DNA of 64,000 nt from Streptomyces spiramyceticus (GTDB lineage Bacteria > Actinomycetota > Actinomycetes > Streptomycetales > Streptomycetaceae). Positions 1 through 10,066 of this stretch are shown here, piece by piece. The position numbers were made by a program, and so were the translations under genes. Positions within the stretch are counted from its first letter, which is position 1. Every line of letters begins with the position of its first letter. The DNA lies in NCBI RefSeq assembly GCF_028807635.1, contig NZ_JARBAX010000002.1:1860001-1924000 (forward strand), written 5' to 3'. A model generated the notes under the pieces. It made no database searches. It was not told where the DNA came from and saw nothing but the letters and a program-made list of their open reading frames with translations.

Positions 1-3000
1 CGCGCGACGGTTAGGAATGGGCGGCCCAAGGCGTCGAAATGAGCGGTGGTGGGCGTGTCGGCATGGGCTGCGGCACGCTCGGCGGCGTTGCGCTCGTCGG
101 TGCCCAGTGCGTTGCCGATGCGCTGGGCGTGCCAGGTCAGCCAGGTCGTCGGCTGAGCCTTGAAGTACGCCTTGACGTAGCCGCCGATGTCGCGGTCGGT
201 ACGCGGGTCGCCGGTCTCGCGTGGTGGCGGATCGCCGAGTCTCTGAACCGGCGGCGCGCAGGTGTCGTTGACGTCGTACGTCGTCTGCTGCCAGGGGTCG
301 AACACCGCCTTTTCGTACGTGTGGTTCGGGAGCAGCGTGGCGATGACGCGCTCGGCCGGGTCGTAGAACAGCACCGGGCTGACGCCGATTCGCACATCCA
401 GCTCAAAACGGTGGGTGTCGGTGAAGAAGGGCTCGTACTGGCGGACCGGCTTACCTTTGTTGTTGAAGATGGTCCAGCCGCTGCCGACCCAGCGTGGTCT
501 GGCGTCTGCCGCCGTCAACACGGGCTGGCCGTCGGCACCGACGATGATCTTGCCCGTCGCGTCGCGCTGCGGCACCGGACCAGGCTCGGCCTGGATCTTC
601 TTCTGGATCTCGCGGCCAAAGCCATCGGAGTAGCTGAAGCTGAGCTGGATCTTCAAGCCCTGCGGCGGCAGCGGGAAGTTGAGATGGGTTTCACGGGCGA
701 GCGTGGCGGCGCAGGCGGGCTGCCACTGCTCCGGGGTCTTGGGATTCGCCTGCCGCGTGCGCCGGAAGCGGTCGAGGTCGTAGACGATGCGCGTGGTGGC
801 GCCATTGAGCAGCGCTGCCGCCCTTGTGTGTGGATCGGCGGCGTCGAAGAAACCATCGAGCTTGACTTGCGTGAGGTCGGTGACGAAGTCGGCGAGCGAG
901 TCGCCTTCTGCAGGCGCGGGCAGCGGCTTGCCCATCACGGCGGTGCCGACCACCATGCCGAGCGTGTCGAAGGCGACTTCGGTCTGGTTGCGATTGGGGT
1001 CGCTGACCAGGCGCGGCTGCAGCACACGGTAGTCGTTGGCGTCCACCGTGACGCGGTTGCCGAGCGCATCGCTGGTTTCGACCATCAGCAGGTCGTGGGC
1101 GTCGAAGTCGACAAACGTGTTCAGACCGAAGGGATCGCGGTAACGGCGCGGCAGGTAGAAGTGCTGCCGGGAATGCGCCGATTCAGTGGCCGCGTTGTCG
1201 GCGGGACTCGAGCTGAAGAACGATTGCCCGGAGGGAATCCACCAGTGGTCGTCGGCGTCGCTCGCGGGGAAGCGGCCGTCGGCCTTGAGCATCTGGCTTT
1301 GCAGATAACCGCCCCGGCTCCCTGCTTGGCCGCCTAGCACGGCGGCCTGGTCGGGCAGCAGCGGCTCGGGGGCCTGGCCCTGGCGCGTACGCAGGAAGGC
1401 CTGGGCGAGCAAACCGGGGGTGAAGGCGAGCTTGTAGCTCTCGCCCGGCAGGGCGAGCGGTTGCAGGTCCCCGAGCGGCAGCAGGCCGGTCAAATCGTCG
1501 CGGCGGTAGAGCGTGCGCAGCAACTCGATGGGGCGACGGCGTTGGCTGCCGGAGGCGGTGCCCTCATACGGGACTTCCGGGGCAGTGAACCTGTGACGCA
1601 GGCGGCCTGGCCCTGCGGGGTCCGGTTCGACGAAGTCCGAGGCCCGGTAGCGGCCGGCCGGCCCGGTGGCCAGGTAGCCGGTCAACTGGAAGGTAGTCGC
1701 CTCGCAGGGGAGCGGGTTGCGGTGAGTATCGGGCGAGTCGATGGCGTTGGTGACGCGGTTTTCGGTGTAGGTGAGCAGCGGCGTCGTCTGCCGATCGCGA
1801 TCCCATTGCTCTGACAGCGGCGAGGCGCGGCGGCCATAGCCGATGGCAGCCTGTTTGAGGACGTTGCCGAAGTCGTCGGCTTCCAGTGTCAGCGCGTGCT
1901 GAATGCGTGGATCGATCGGGTCGCGCTCGTAGTGGTAGCTGAGTGCCTCGCACGCATGGGTGATGAACACGGCGTGGCGGTTGAGACCCCGTGCCTGTAG
2001 CAGGCGGATGGTGAGGTTTTGCTCGGTGACGGTGTAGGGCCTGCGGGCGCGCTCGATCTGCTCCTGTGTGGCGCCGGGATGGTCGGCGTCGTCGGCATAG
2101 ACCTCCTGGCGCAACATCGAGCCCTTGAGGACACGGCAGGCTTCGCGCTCTTCTTCGAGCGTCAGTCCTTCGGGAAGCTCGGTGTCCGGCAATAGCATTG
2201 CCCGTGCTTGCGCATCGGTGAGGCCGGGTTCGCGGAAGTACTCGCCTTGGTCGGTGGCATTCAGCAGGCCGGCGAAGTAGTCGGAAACATGCTGGCGGCC
2301 AAGATAGACGCCAGTGTGAAACCAGGTCTTGGTGTGGACCGGCGGAACGTGCGAGGCGGCGTCGATGTTGTCGGCCGGCACTGCTCCGTCGGCAAGGGCT
2401 GCGAACTGCTCCGTGTCCCACTGCTCGACCATGCCGAAGCCCCGGAACTCGCGCTCCTCACCGTCGAAGTGGCCGTGGTGGTAGGCGTAGCGGGTGACGA
2501 AGCGATTGCGGCTGATGTGGTCGTAGGTCTCGACGCGCTCGACCACATGCACGGGGAACGGCAGCCGGGCAATCCAGGGTTTGCCGGCCTGTTTGTCCTG
2601 CAGATAGAACTTGGTCGAAGGGGCGTAGTCGACGCGAGTTTCGGCACCAAGGTTGTTGATGGTCTTGACCAGCAGATGCGGCTTGCGGCTGCCCATCAGG
2701 TTCACGTAGCGCATCGGCCGCCGCGCATCGCCCGGCAGCGGTGAGGACCAGATCAGGCAGGCGGTGCCGTTGCCGAGCAGGTCGGTGGGCACGATGTTCG
2801 TCAGATCGTCGATGCTCGGAGGCACCTTGAGCACCTGCGGCTGGCTCCAACCGTTGCCCGACTGGTTGAAGTACAGGCGGACGCCGTCGCGGTGGACGTA
2901 GATGACGTCGGTGGTGCCGCTGCCGTCGATGTCGGCCAGGCGGATGCGCTTGTGGTCGAACTGATCGGGGTTGTCGAACCAAGGCGAGCCGTCCATCGTC

Positions 3001-4997
3001 ACCTTGGCACCGAATCGGCCATAGCCCAGATTGGGCCAGTAGCAGACTTCGCCGTTGCGGATGCGCACGATGTCGGTGAGGCCGTCGCCCGACAGGTCGG
3101 CCAGGAAGATCGACTGTGCGCCGTCGGCGAAGACGATGCGCGGGCCTTTCTCCTCGTCGAGCGCCTGGGCGACGCGACGGGCAGGGCCGAAGCCTTCTTC
3201 GGCCAGCGAGGTATGCCAGACCAATGCGTCGTCTTCGGTGATGAGCACGTCAGCATGGCCGTCGCCGTCGAGATCGACAAACTTGAGGTTGGGGTCGCGC
3301 AGGTCGCGGTTCAGGCGCGAGGTAAAGGGGCGGAAGGGCTGCCAGCCCTCGGCCTCATCGTGTTCATACAGGCCAGGCGTCTGCTCTTCCATGACGACGA
3401 CATCAGGTTGGCCATCGCCAGCCAGATCCATGAACTCGGCGCCGGCATTCAAGGACACATTGGGCTTGAGTGCGACCGCTTCGAGCGGGGCGAAGCAGGC
3501 CTTGACGGCCTTGCCGCCGTCGGTCTGCGTCTGCGGAATCGGGCTCCAGTTGCGCTTGTAGAACCAGGCGCCTGCCTGCTCGGTGAGGATGCCGGGGATG
3601 CCTTCGCCGTGCAGATCGGTCCAGCGGTAGGTACTGCCGTCCAGGCCGATGGGCATGTTCTCCAGGCTCGCCGGGTCGACCTCTTCGACAACCTCTTGTA
3701 CGAGGGGTTCGGTGTATTCGAATTCCACCGGCGGCAGGCTGCTGCGTGTGGTCGAACCACCTTCCTGCTTCCACCCCGTCTGCACCACCTGCTTCAGGAA
3801 GCTATAGACGGGCCGGGCGACAAGACCAGAGTCGATCTCGTCGTCGTAGGTGAATTCGGTACTGCGAACCACGCCCCCGTAGCCGGGCTGCGCCGCCCGG
3901 CCCAGGCCCGCCGGCTGATCGGGGATGTGGTGCAGCATCAGCACCCGCTCACAGCGGCGGCAGGTACGCACCTCGAAACCCGAGCGGTAGCTGGAGAAAG
4001 CATCGGGGCGGTAGATCCAGGACTTCTCCGGCTGGCCCGTCGGGTTGCCCTCGTCCAGCTCTCCGTAATCGAAGCGCACTTCGAAGAACCAGTCGGCGTC
4101 GGTGTCCGACGGCGGATCAGGCAGGTCGCTCAGGTACCGGGGGCGCCGGCCCTCGGCATCCAGCAAGGGCCTGAGGTTTCCGTACAGCACCCGCTGCAGG
4201 TAGCGTTGCGCGGTGCGCCGCGAATCGGAGGCAAGGCCCCGGTTGCGCTGGTGGACCCGATCGAACGGATCGGCCTGGCCTGGCCTGGGTTGGTAGGTGC
4301 CGTCCTCGTTCTTGTACAGATAGCGAATGCCGTTGCCCTTGTCATCGCGCGATTCGCAGATCAGCCATGAAAAGATGCGGCTGGCGTCGAGCGGGTCGGC
4401 AATGCGCGAATTCGCGTCATAACCATAGAGGGTGAGGATGTTGTCCTTGGAGATCGAGCGCCAATGGACATCGCCGGGCGAGCCGATCTTGCTCCAGCGC
4501 TCAATGCGCGCGAAGAGCCCTTCGATACGAGGACGATAGCGGTGGATGACGAACCCGGGCGCGGTCGTGTCGTCACGGAAGCGCGTACCGTCGGCCCGGA
4601 GAACCGGCACCAGGTCTTCCGCCCCGGAAAGGATGAAGACATCGGAATCCACCGCGTCGAGATACTGCGGCAGGCCCTTCTCGCTCTTGCGCGTGATCGA
4701 CGGCAGCGACAGGCTCCACCCGAAGCCGAACGGCCCGTTGCCGGCACCGGAGTCGTAAGACAGGGAGAACTGCGGCCCGAAGCCGGAACGCCCTGGGCTG
4801 GTAGCGATGGGCACCGACACCGAGCCCGTGCCGGTGACAGGGTTGGCGGCGAACTTCTCGCCGATGCCGCGGATGGCGCCGCCGCCCTTGGGCAGGGTCA
4901 CAGAGGGCGCAGTAACCGCAAACGAAGCCTCGCCGCTTGCAGCCTTGGGCTGCCCGTCACGTTGAGCGCCGCGCAGGTTGGCCGGGCCGAGAGCCAT
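1..4997 (-). CDS. Tc toxin B component (SpvB/TcdB-type), partial, 3' end outside window
   Basis: The minus frame from the ATG at 4997 is open to base 1, giving about 1665 residues with no stop. The N-terminus is SpvB-like: a Gly/Pro-rich lead, then GTGSVSVPIATSPGRSGFGP and an SLSYDSGAGNGPFGFGW stretch. Residues 500-750 hold FG-GAP/VCBS-like propeller repeats such as DLAGDGQPDVVVM, DLDGDGHADVLI, DLSGDGLTDIVRI and DIDGSGTTDVIYV. TcdB middle-domain sequence follows (WSSPLPGDARRPMRYVNLMG, TRYAYHHGHFDGEEREFRGF), and near base 1 the RHS-like HFDALGRPF. In the family, B and C components form the cocoon that holds the toxic C-terminus before it is injected through TcA. There is no signal peptide. An AGGAG lies about 10 bases before the ATG. 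Classical TcdB is near 1480 aa, so the longer frame suggests a B-C fusion (inference). GC looks lower than in the neighbouring genes, suggesting transfer. Confidence 0.9.
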   Translation of the reverse strand, partial: MALGPANLRGAQRDGQPKAASGEASFAVTAPSVTLPKGGGAIRGIGEKFAANPVTGTGSVSVPIATSPGRSGFGPQFSLSYDSGAGNGPFGFGWSLSLPSITRKSEKGLPQYLDAVDSDVFILSGAEDLVPVLRADGTRFRDDTTAPGFVIHRYRPRIEGLFARIERWSKIGSPGDVHWRSISKDNILTLYGYDANSRIADPLDASRIFSWLICESRDDKGNGIRYLYKNEDGTYQPRPGQADPFDRVHQRNRGLASDSRRTAQRYLQRVLYGNLRPLLDAEGRRPRYLSDLPDPPSDTDADWFFEVRFDYGELDEGNPTGQPEKSWIYRPDAFSSYRSGFEVRTCRRCERVLMLHHIPDQPAGLGRAAQPGYGGVVRSTEFTYDDEIDSGLVARPVYSFLKQVVQTGWKQEGGSTTRSSLPPVEFEYTEPLVQEVVEEVDPASLENMPIGLDGSTYRWTDLHGEGIPGILTEQAGAWFYKRNWSPIPQTQTDGGKAVKACFAPLEAVALKPNVSLNAGAEFMDLAGDGQPDVVVMEEQTPGLYEHDEAEGWQPFRPFTSRLNRDLRDPNLKFVDLDGDGHADVLITEDDALVWHTSLAEEGFGPARRVAQALDEEKGPRIVFADGAQSIFLADLSGDGLTDIVRIRNGEVCYWPNLGYGRFGAKVTMDGSPWFDNPDQFDHKRIRLADIDGSGTTDVIYVHRDGVRLYFNQSGNGWSQPQVLKVPPSIDDLTNIVPTDLLGNGTACLIWSSPLPGDARRPMRYVNLMGSRKPHLLVKTINNLGAETRVDYAPSTKFYLQDKQAGKPWIARLPFPVHVVERVETYDHISRNRFVTRYAYHHGHFDGEEREFRGFGMVEQWDTEQFAALADGAVPADNIDAASHVPPVHTKTWFHTGVYLGRQHVSDYFAGLLNATDQGEYFREPGLTDAQARAMLLPDTELPEGLTLEEEREACRVLKGSMLRQEVYADDADHPGATQEQIERARRPYTVTEQNLTIRLLQARGLNRHAVFITHACEALSYHYERDPIDPRIQHALTLEADDFGNVLKQAAIGYGRRASPLSEQWDRDRQTTPLLTYTENRVTNAIDSPDTHRNPLPCEATTFQLTGYLATGPAGRYRASDFVEPDPAGPGRLRHRFTAPEVPYEGTASGSQRRRPIELLRTLYRRDDLTGLLPLGDLQPLALPGESYKLAFTPGLLAQAFLRTRQGQAPEPLLPDQAAVLGGQAGSRGGYLQSQMLKADGRFPASDADDHWWIPSGQSFFSSSPADNAATESAHSRQHFYLPRRYRDPFGLNTFVDFDAHDLLMVETSDALGNRVTVDANDYRVLQPRLVSDPNRNQTEVAFDTLGMVVGTAVMGKPLPAPAEGDSLADFVTDLTQVKLDGFFDAADPHTRAAALLNGATTRIVYDLDRFRRTRQANPKTPEQWQPACAATLARETHLNFPLPPQGLKIQLSFSYSDGFGREIQKKIQAEPGPVPQRDATGKIIVGADGQPVLTAADARPRWVGSGWTIFNNKGKPVRQYEPFFTDTHRFELDVRIGVSPVLFYDPAERVIATLLPNHTYEKAVFDPWQQTTYDVNDTCAPPVQRLGDPPPRETGDPRTDRDIGGYVKAYFKAQPTTWLTWHAQRIGNALGTDERNAAERAAAHADTPTTAHFDALGRPFLTVA

Positions 4998-5179
4998 GAC
5001 GAGGTATCTCCTGTCAGGTGGCTTGGATCGCGCTACTTGAGGGTAGCCCGCGAAGCCCTCAACCACCCGGGTTCCACAGTTGAGGATCGTGTCTAGTACT
5101 CGAAAACGTGGGCTGAGCTGCGGAAACGCCGGTAGCCACGCCGGAGCGGCGTGTCACTAGGGGCGGGGATCGTGCCTGG

Positions 5180-6230
5180 TCAGCGGCCTGCGCTCAGGTC
5201 GATGATCTTCTTGGGCGGGGTGAGGTCCAGGGTGGTGTGGATGTCGCGCTGGGGCTTGGTGAGGTCGGTGGTCTGCCGGAAGGTGCCGGCGGGGCCGGTG
5301 TAGGTGACGGCGTGCAGGCGCTGGAGTTCGGTGCGCAGGCGGTTCCAGGTCTGGCCGGTGGAGGTCTCGGCGACGCGGATCAGTAGCAGGGCGAGCCAGC
5401 ACAGCAGGACGTGGGCGCGGATGCGGTCCTCGCGGCGGTGGTAGACCGGGCGGAGGTCCAGCAGTTGCTTCATGTCCCTCCAGCCTCGTTCCACTTCGAG
5501 GAGCTGCTTGTATCCCAGGGCGATGTCCTCGGCGGACAGGTTCGGGTCCGAGGACCGCAGCAGGTACTTGCCGTCGAGTTTCTCCTCGGTGGCGATCTTC
5601 TTCTTGTCGATCCTGAGCAAGCAGCCGGGCGTGGTCCGCAGGAAGCGCTTGAGGCCGGGCTTGGTCGACAACTGCCCTGCCAGGTGGGCGCGCTCAGCCG
5701 TCTTCAGCTTGTCGGTGTCGGCGATGGCCTGTTCGAGCTGGGCCACCAGACGCGCACGGATGGCCGCGTCGCGTGTGGCCTGCTCGGGGTTGAAGCAGAT
5801 CACGAACCGGTCGTCGGTACCGATGTTGACTTCCTTGACCTGCATGTTGTCGCGGACTGTCGCGTAGCGGCCGGGGCGGGTCAGTGCAGCCTTGACCTCC
5901 TTCGAGCCGGAGCGGAGCTTCTCGCCGATGATGTAGCCGCCGCCTCCTCGCATCAGCGCGCGGCGGTTGGCCGCGGAGGTGAAGCCGCGGTCGGCGACGC
6001 AGACCACGCGGGAGAGCGACTACTCGCGCAGGTCCTTCTTCGCCTGGATCAGGTCGCTGTCGGCGATGCTGCCGGGCCAAGACCAAACGCGCACCGGGAT
6101 GCCGTCGCGCGTGACGGCCATGCCGACCACGACCTGGGGCAGGTCGTCGCGGGAGTCCTTGGACTTGCCGTGGGTGCGGAAGCCCTTGCCTCGCGGGCGC
6201 CGTCGCGGGGTGTGCCTGTCACGCGCCACG
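5180..6230 (-). pseudogene. IS1634-family transposase remnant
   Basis: The C-terminal two thirds of an IS1634/IS4-type DDE transposase are readable: FRTHGKSKDSRDDLPQ, then VVCVADRGFTSAANRR, then a long tail ending KKIIDLSAGR. An in-frame TAG at 6022-6020 interrupts it where relatives have a Trp (DLRE-stop-SLSRVV), which fits a single TGG-to-TAG change. The segment before FRTHG no longer resembles the family, so the 5' part is lost as well. The element abuts the promoter side of the Tc toxin gene and the 5' side of the gpsA-like gene, so it may mark a rearrangement boundary. Clear terminal inverted repeats were not found. It is not functional as read. Confidence 0.82.
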
Positions 6231-6422
6231 CGCTGGGCCTGGAGGTTAGTGCGCTGCTGGGAGTCCGGAGGGCGTGAGGCCCGAGCGATCGGCTGACACA
6301 GCGTGGGCGAGCTATCGCGAACGTGTTGCGCAAGGCACACCAGGTGCTGCCCACTCTGCCGGGCCCTGTGCGGCCGATACGATGCCCCGGCCCGGCCACC
6401 ATCCCGACGAGAGGACCACGCC

Positions 6423-7436
6423 GTGACCCAGCACGATTCCGCCCGCGCGGCGGTGTTCTCTGCCGGGTCTTGGGGCACTGCCGTCGCCAAGATCCTGGCC
6501 GACGCCGGCACCAGCGTCATCGTGCACGCCCGCCGCGGCGAGATCGCCGTCGCGATCAACACGCAGCACCGCAACCCCGGCTACTTCCCGGACATTGCAC
6601 TGCCCGCCGCCCTGACCGCGACGACCGACCCGGCCGCCGCACTCGCCGGCGCGGACTTCCTGGTGCTGTCCATCCCCGCCCAGACCCTGCGGACCAACCT
6701 CGCCACGTGGGCGCCGCACATCGGAGACGACACCGTGATCGTGTCCCTGATGAAAGGCATCGAGCAGAGCAGCCACCTACGGGCCAGCCAGATCATCACC
6801 GAGATGACCGGCGTGAGCGCGGACCGGGTCGCGGTGCTGTCCGGCCCAAACCTGGCGCGCGAGATCATGAACGGCCAGCCCGCCGCGGCCACCATCGCCT
6901 GCCCCGACGAGGACGCCGCCCGCCGCTTCCAAAAGGCGTGCCACACCGGCTACTTCCGCCCCTACACGTCCGCCGACGTGGCTGGCTGCGAGCTGGGCGG
7001 CGCGGTGAAGAACGTCATCGCCCTCGCGGTCGGCATCGCCTCCGGCATGGGACTTGGCCACAACGCACAGGCCATGCTCATCACCCGCGGCCTGGCGGAG
7101 ACCACCCGACTGGCGGTGGCCATGGGAGCCCACCCGGCCACCCTCGCCGGACTTGCCGGCCTGGGCGACCTGGTGGCCACCTGCTCCTCCCCGCTGTCGC
7201 GAAATCGCACTTTTGGCACCCTCCTCGGCCGAGGGCTGAGCGTTGAGGAGGCAACGGCCGCCACCCGGCAGACCACCGAGGGCGTCAAGTCCGCCGAAGC
7301 GATCCTCGCCCTGGCCCACGCCCACGACGTCGAGATGCCGATCACCGACGTGATCTCCGCCCTGCTGAACGGAAAGGTCACCCTCGACCAGGCCACGGCC
7401 GCGTTGATGCACCGGCCCCCCAAGCCCGAGCGCTGA
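6423..7436 (+). CDS. gpsA: glycerol-3-phosphate dehydrogenase (NAD(P)+) family protein
   Basis: The 337-aa product matches GpsA in length and layout. It has an N-terminal Rossmann motif AGSWGTAVAKIL, then VLSIPAQ, the lysine motif SLMKGIEQ, SGPNLAREI, ELGGAVKNVIALAVGIA with the catalytic-type Lys, GLGDLVATCSSPLSRNR, and TEGVKSAEAI. The family reduces dihydroxyacetone phosphate to sn-glycerol-3-phosphate for phospholipid synthesis. The first Gly of the GxGxWG nucleotide loop is Ser here (SAGSWG). The GTG start was chosen because AGGA lies 7 bases upstream and the Rossmann fold begins within 10 residues. It stands alone between mobile-element relics, so it is probably a secondary copy or recruited for a special pathway; the substrate cannot be told from sequence. 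Confidence 0.88.
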   Translation: MTQHDSARAAVFSAGSWGTAVAKILADAGTSVIVHARRGEIAVAINTQHRNPGYFPDIALPAALTATTDPAAALAGADFLVLSIPAQTLRTNLATWAPHIGDDTVIVSLMKGIEQSSHLRASQIITEMTGVSADRVAVLSGPNLAREIMNGQPAAATIACPDEDAARRFQKACHTGYFRPYTSADVAGCELGGAVKNVIALAVGIASGMGLGHNAQAMLITRGLAETTRLAVAMGAHPATLAGLAGLGDLVATCSSPLSRNRTFGTLLGRGLSVEEATAATRQTTEGVKSAEAILALAHAHDVEMPITDVISALLNGKVTLDQATAALMHRPPKPER

Positions 7437-7551
7437 CCCTGGCGTCCCAGAGGCCACACCGCGTACGGCTATCCCTGCTCAGCCGTCTGTTCGAACAGCG
7501 CCGCGCTTCACGCCCTGGACTCGCCAGGAGCTCGGCGTCGCCGCCCGGCGT

Positions 7552-7797
7552 TCAACGGCGTTGCCGGGGTCCGCGCGGGCGGAGGGGCGTGACGGCGGCC
7601 GAGTCGTCCCTGTCGAGCTGCTGCCGGAGGGCTTGGTTGTCGTGGAAGAGGGCGGCGATCGCGATGTGGGCGGCCTTAAGCTTGTTCTCCAGGAGCGTGC
7701 ATTCCTGGGTCTTCGCCGTCAGGCGCTTCTTGAGATCGGCGATGGCCGTATCGCGTTTGGCCTCACCGGGGGTGACCCTGCCAGCGCGGGTCCGGCG
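7552..7797 (-). pseudogene. C-terminal stump of a TnpC/DUF6262-like transposon accessory protein
   Basis: About 80 codons read as a charged coiled coil containing TAIADLKKRLTAKTQEC and AAHIAIAALFHDNQALRQQL, ending LRPRGPRQRR and a TGA at 7552. This matches the C-terminal coiled coil of DUF6262/TnpC-like proteins that accompany Tn554-type tyrosine recombinases in Streptomyces. The 5' part is missing; upstream sequence changes into an MFS transporter frame at about 7800, so this is a junction of two broken genes. A second, longer tnpC-like gene lies at 13079. Confidence 0.6.
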
Positions 7798-8545
7798 AGC
7801 GGGTGCACGGCGAGTGTTCCGGCGAGCGCGGTGCCTGCGGACTGGCCGACACCGATGGACACGATCAGCCAGGCGTACGCCTCGGTGCTGCGGGCGGCGG
7901 GGGAGAGGCAGTCCACGGCCATGAAGCCGCAGGTACGATCAGGGTGAGGAACAGGCCGGGCACCGCGACCGCGGCCGTTGCCGCATACGGTCCGGGCAGG
8001 GCGAGCAGCGGCAGCCATCCGGCAAGGAACCCGAGGGCGCTGTCGAGGAGTTGGCCGGCGTTCGAGCCGGGCCAGGTACGGCGCCCGTAGATCAGTCCGC
8101 CGAGGAAGCTGCCGGTGGAGAACGCTGCGGGCAGCAATCCGGACAGCAGGTCCATCTCGTGCTTGTCGGCCATGGTGACCGCCCAGACGTTCATGCCGCC
8201 GATCGCGAAGCAGACGCCGGCGAGCGCCACGAAGAGCAGGACAAGCCCTGCGCTCAGCAGACGGCCGGTGGCATCACCGTGGTCGGCGGGTGCGGGCCGC
8301 CAGGTACGGGAGGGCGGCGTGGTGAGGACCACGACGGTGCTGAAGAGCCCGAGCGCGGCGGTCACGACGATCGCGGTGGCGGGGCCGTGGGCAGAGGCGT
8401 GGGCGGCCACGAGCACGAGGCCAGCGATGTAGAGCAGGCCCTGCGTGCCGGTGTCGAGGGCGACCCGCCGCTGGCCCGGGTCGGGGAGAACGGAAGGCCA
8501 CAGGGCCCGCAGTCCTGCTTCCGTCCCTAATAGGACCTACCGAGG
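7798..8545 (-). pseudogene. MFS transporter C-terminal fragment, frameshifted
   Basis: The minus strand reads as the second half of an MFS permease: ALWPSVLPDPGQRRVALDTG, then hydrophobic segments (GLVLLFVALAGVCFAIGGMN, FLAGWLPLLALPGPYAATAA). A shift near 7930 moves the frame to STEAYAWLIVSIGVGQSAG. The N-terminal six helices are absent because the frame ends where the IS110 flank begins, at about 8545. The 3' end is fused to the TnpC-like stump. It cannot make a working transporter. The substrate is unknown. Confidence 0.75.
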
Positions 8546-8754
8546 CTCCATCCGGCAGACTCGGTGCCTGGTAGCCGCCGGCAGGTGAGCACTCTTTGTT
8601 CCCTGGACACCGAGTCCTGTTGACAGATCGAGCCCCTGCCGGTCGGCCAGGAGCGAAATCGCTGATGGGATGTCGTGCCCGCCCGGTTGCGGCGTGAGCA
8701 CAGCCTTATTAGGTCGCTGATGGTTCTCCTGCGGGCTACTGCCGATCGAGGTCG

Positions 8755-9982
8755 ATGACGGAGGACGAGTTGCTGTTCGTTGGGGATGACTGGGCCCAGG
8801 ACCACCACGACGTCGAGTTGATGGACGCCGCGGGCTGTCGGCTGTCCAAGGCTCGGCTGCCGGAGGGCGTGGCGGGAATCGAACGGTTGCACGCGATGAT
8901 CGGTGCGGAGCTCGGCGAAGACAGCAATGCCGAGGTCGTGATCGGGATCGAGACCGATCGGGGCCCGTGGGTGCAGGCGCTGATCGCCGCTGGCTACACG
9001 GTGTACGCGGTCAATCCACTGCAGGCCTCCCGGTACCGGGAACGCCTGGCGGTATCGGGGGCCAAGAGTGACCCGGCCGATGCGCACATGCTCGCTGACA
9101 TGGTGCGTACCGATTCCCACCAGCTCCGCCCGGGGACAGCGCCGACGCCGAAGCGGTCAAGGTTGTGACGCGTGCCCATAAGACCCTGATCTGGGAACGC
9201 ACCCGCACCACGCAGCGGCTGCGGCATGCCCTGCTCGACTACTTCCCCGCCGCCCTGAAGGCGTTCGACGACCTGGACGCCCCAGACACCCTTGAACTAC
9301 TGGCCAAGGCACCTGATCCGGTGGCCGCGGCGAAGCTGACGGCCACACAGATCGGCGCGGCCCTCAAGCGTGCCCGCCGACGCAACATCCCCGACAAGAC
9401 CTCCAAGATCCAAGCCGTACTGCGCGCCAAGCACCTGAGTCAGCCCCCCCCGCTGTGACTGCGGCCTACGCTGTCTCCGTACGCGCGCTCGTCGCGATGC
9501 TGGTCACTCTGAACGAGCAGGTCGAGTTCCTGCGCGGGCAGGTCGAGGCTCATTTTGGCCGGCATCCAGACGCTGAGATCATCCGCTCCCAGCCCGGACT
9601 GGGAGCGATACTCAGCGCCCGGGTACTCGCGGAATTCGGCGACGATCCTCACCGTTACGCCAGCGCCAAGGCCCGCAAGAACTACGCGGGCACCAGCCCG
9701 ATCACCCGCGCCTCCGGTAAGAAGAAGGTCGTGATTGCGCGGTTCGTTCGCAACGACCGGCTCATCGATGCCCTGATTGCCCAGGCCTTCTCCGCGCTGC
9801 GGGTCTCCTCCGGCGCCAGGGCCTACTACGAGCAGCAACGCGCCCGCGGCATCGAATTCAACGCCGCCCTGCGCCAACTCGCCAACCGGCTCGTTGGCAT
9901 CCTGCACGGCTGCCTGAAAACCGGCACACCGTATGACGAGGCGACAGCTTGGTCCCACCGAGCCCACGCACTCGCCGCTTGA
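8755..9982 (+). mobile_element. IS110-family transposase (two frameshifts)
   Basis: Three consecutive frames together give one IS110-type transposase of about 405 aa. Residues 1-130 are the DEDD RuvC-like part (LLFVGDDWAQDHHDVELMD, IGIETDRGPW, SGAKSDPADAHMLADMVR). The middle begins AHKTLIWERTR. The C-terminal transposase_20 part contains IRSQPGLGAILSARVLAEFG and YAGTSPITRASGKK. The frame is lost near 9137 and again at a run of eight C at 9444-9451, where seven C would restore it. IS110 elements lack terminal inverted repeats, so exact ends were not set. As read it is inactive, but the C-run shift could be a sequencing error. Confidence 0.88.
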
Positions 9983-10066
9983 CACTCCAGCTCAGCTGAG
10001 ACCGCGTCCACCGCCAGCACTAAAATAGCTCGTCGCGGGCACCAGGGATTCGGCAGGATGTCGAGC

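Noticed and set aside
39..1337. 432-codon open frame on the plus strand
   Set aside because: It is antisense to the Tc toxin gene, whose minus frame carries the recognisable SpvB/TcdB sequence; the plus frame has no ribosome site or known motif.
2892..4370. 492-codon plus-strand frame
   Set aside because: Also antisense to the Tc toxin gene; it arises because GC-rich genes leave opposite frames open.
8527..9120. Minus-strand frame across the IS110 left flank as a separate gene
   Set aside because: It is antisense to the IS110 N-terminal part and shows no family features.
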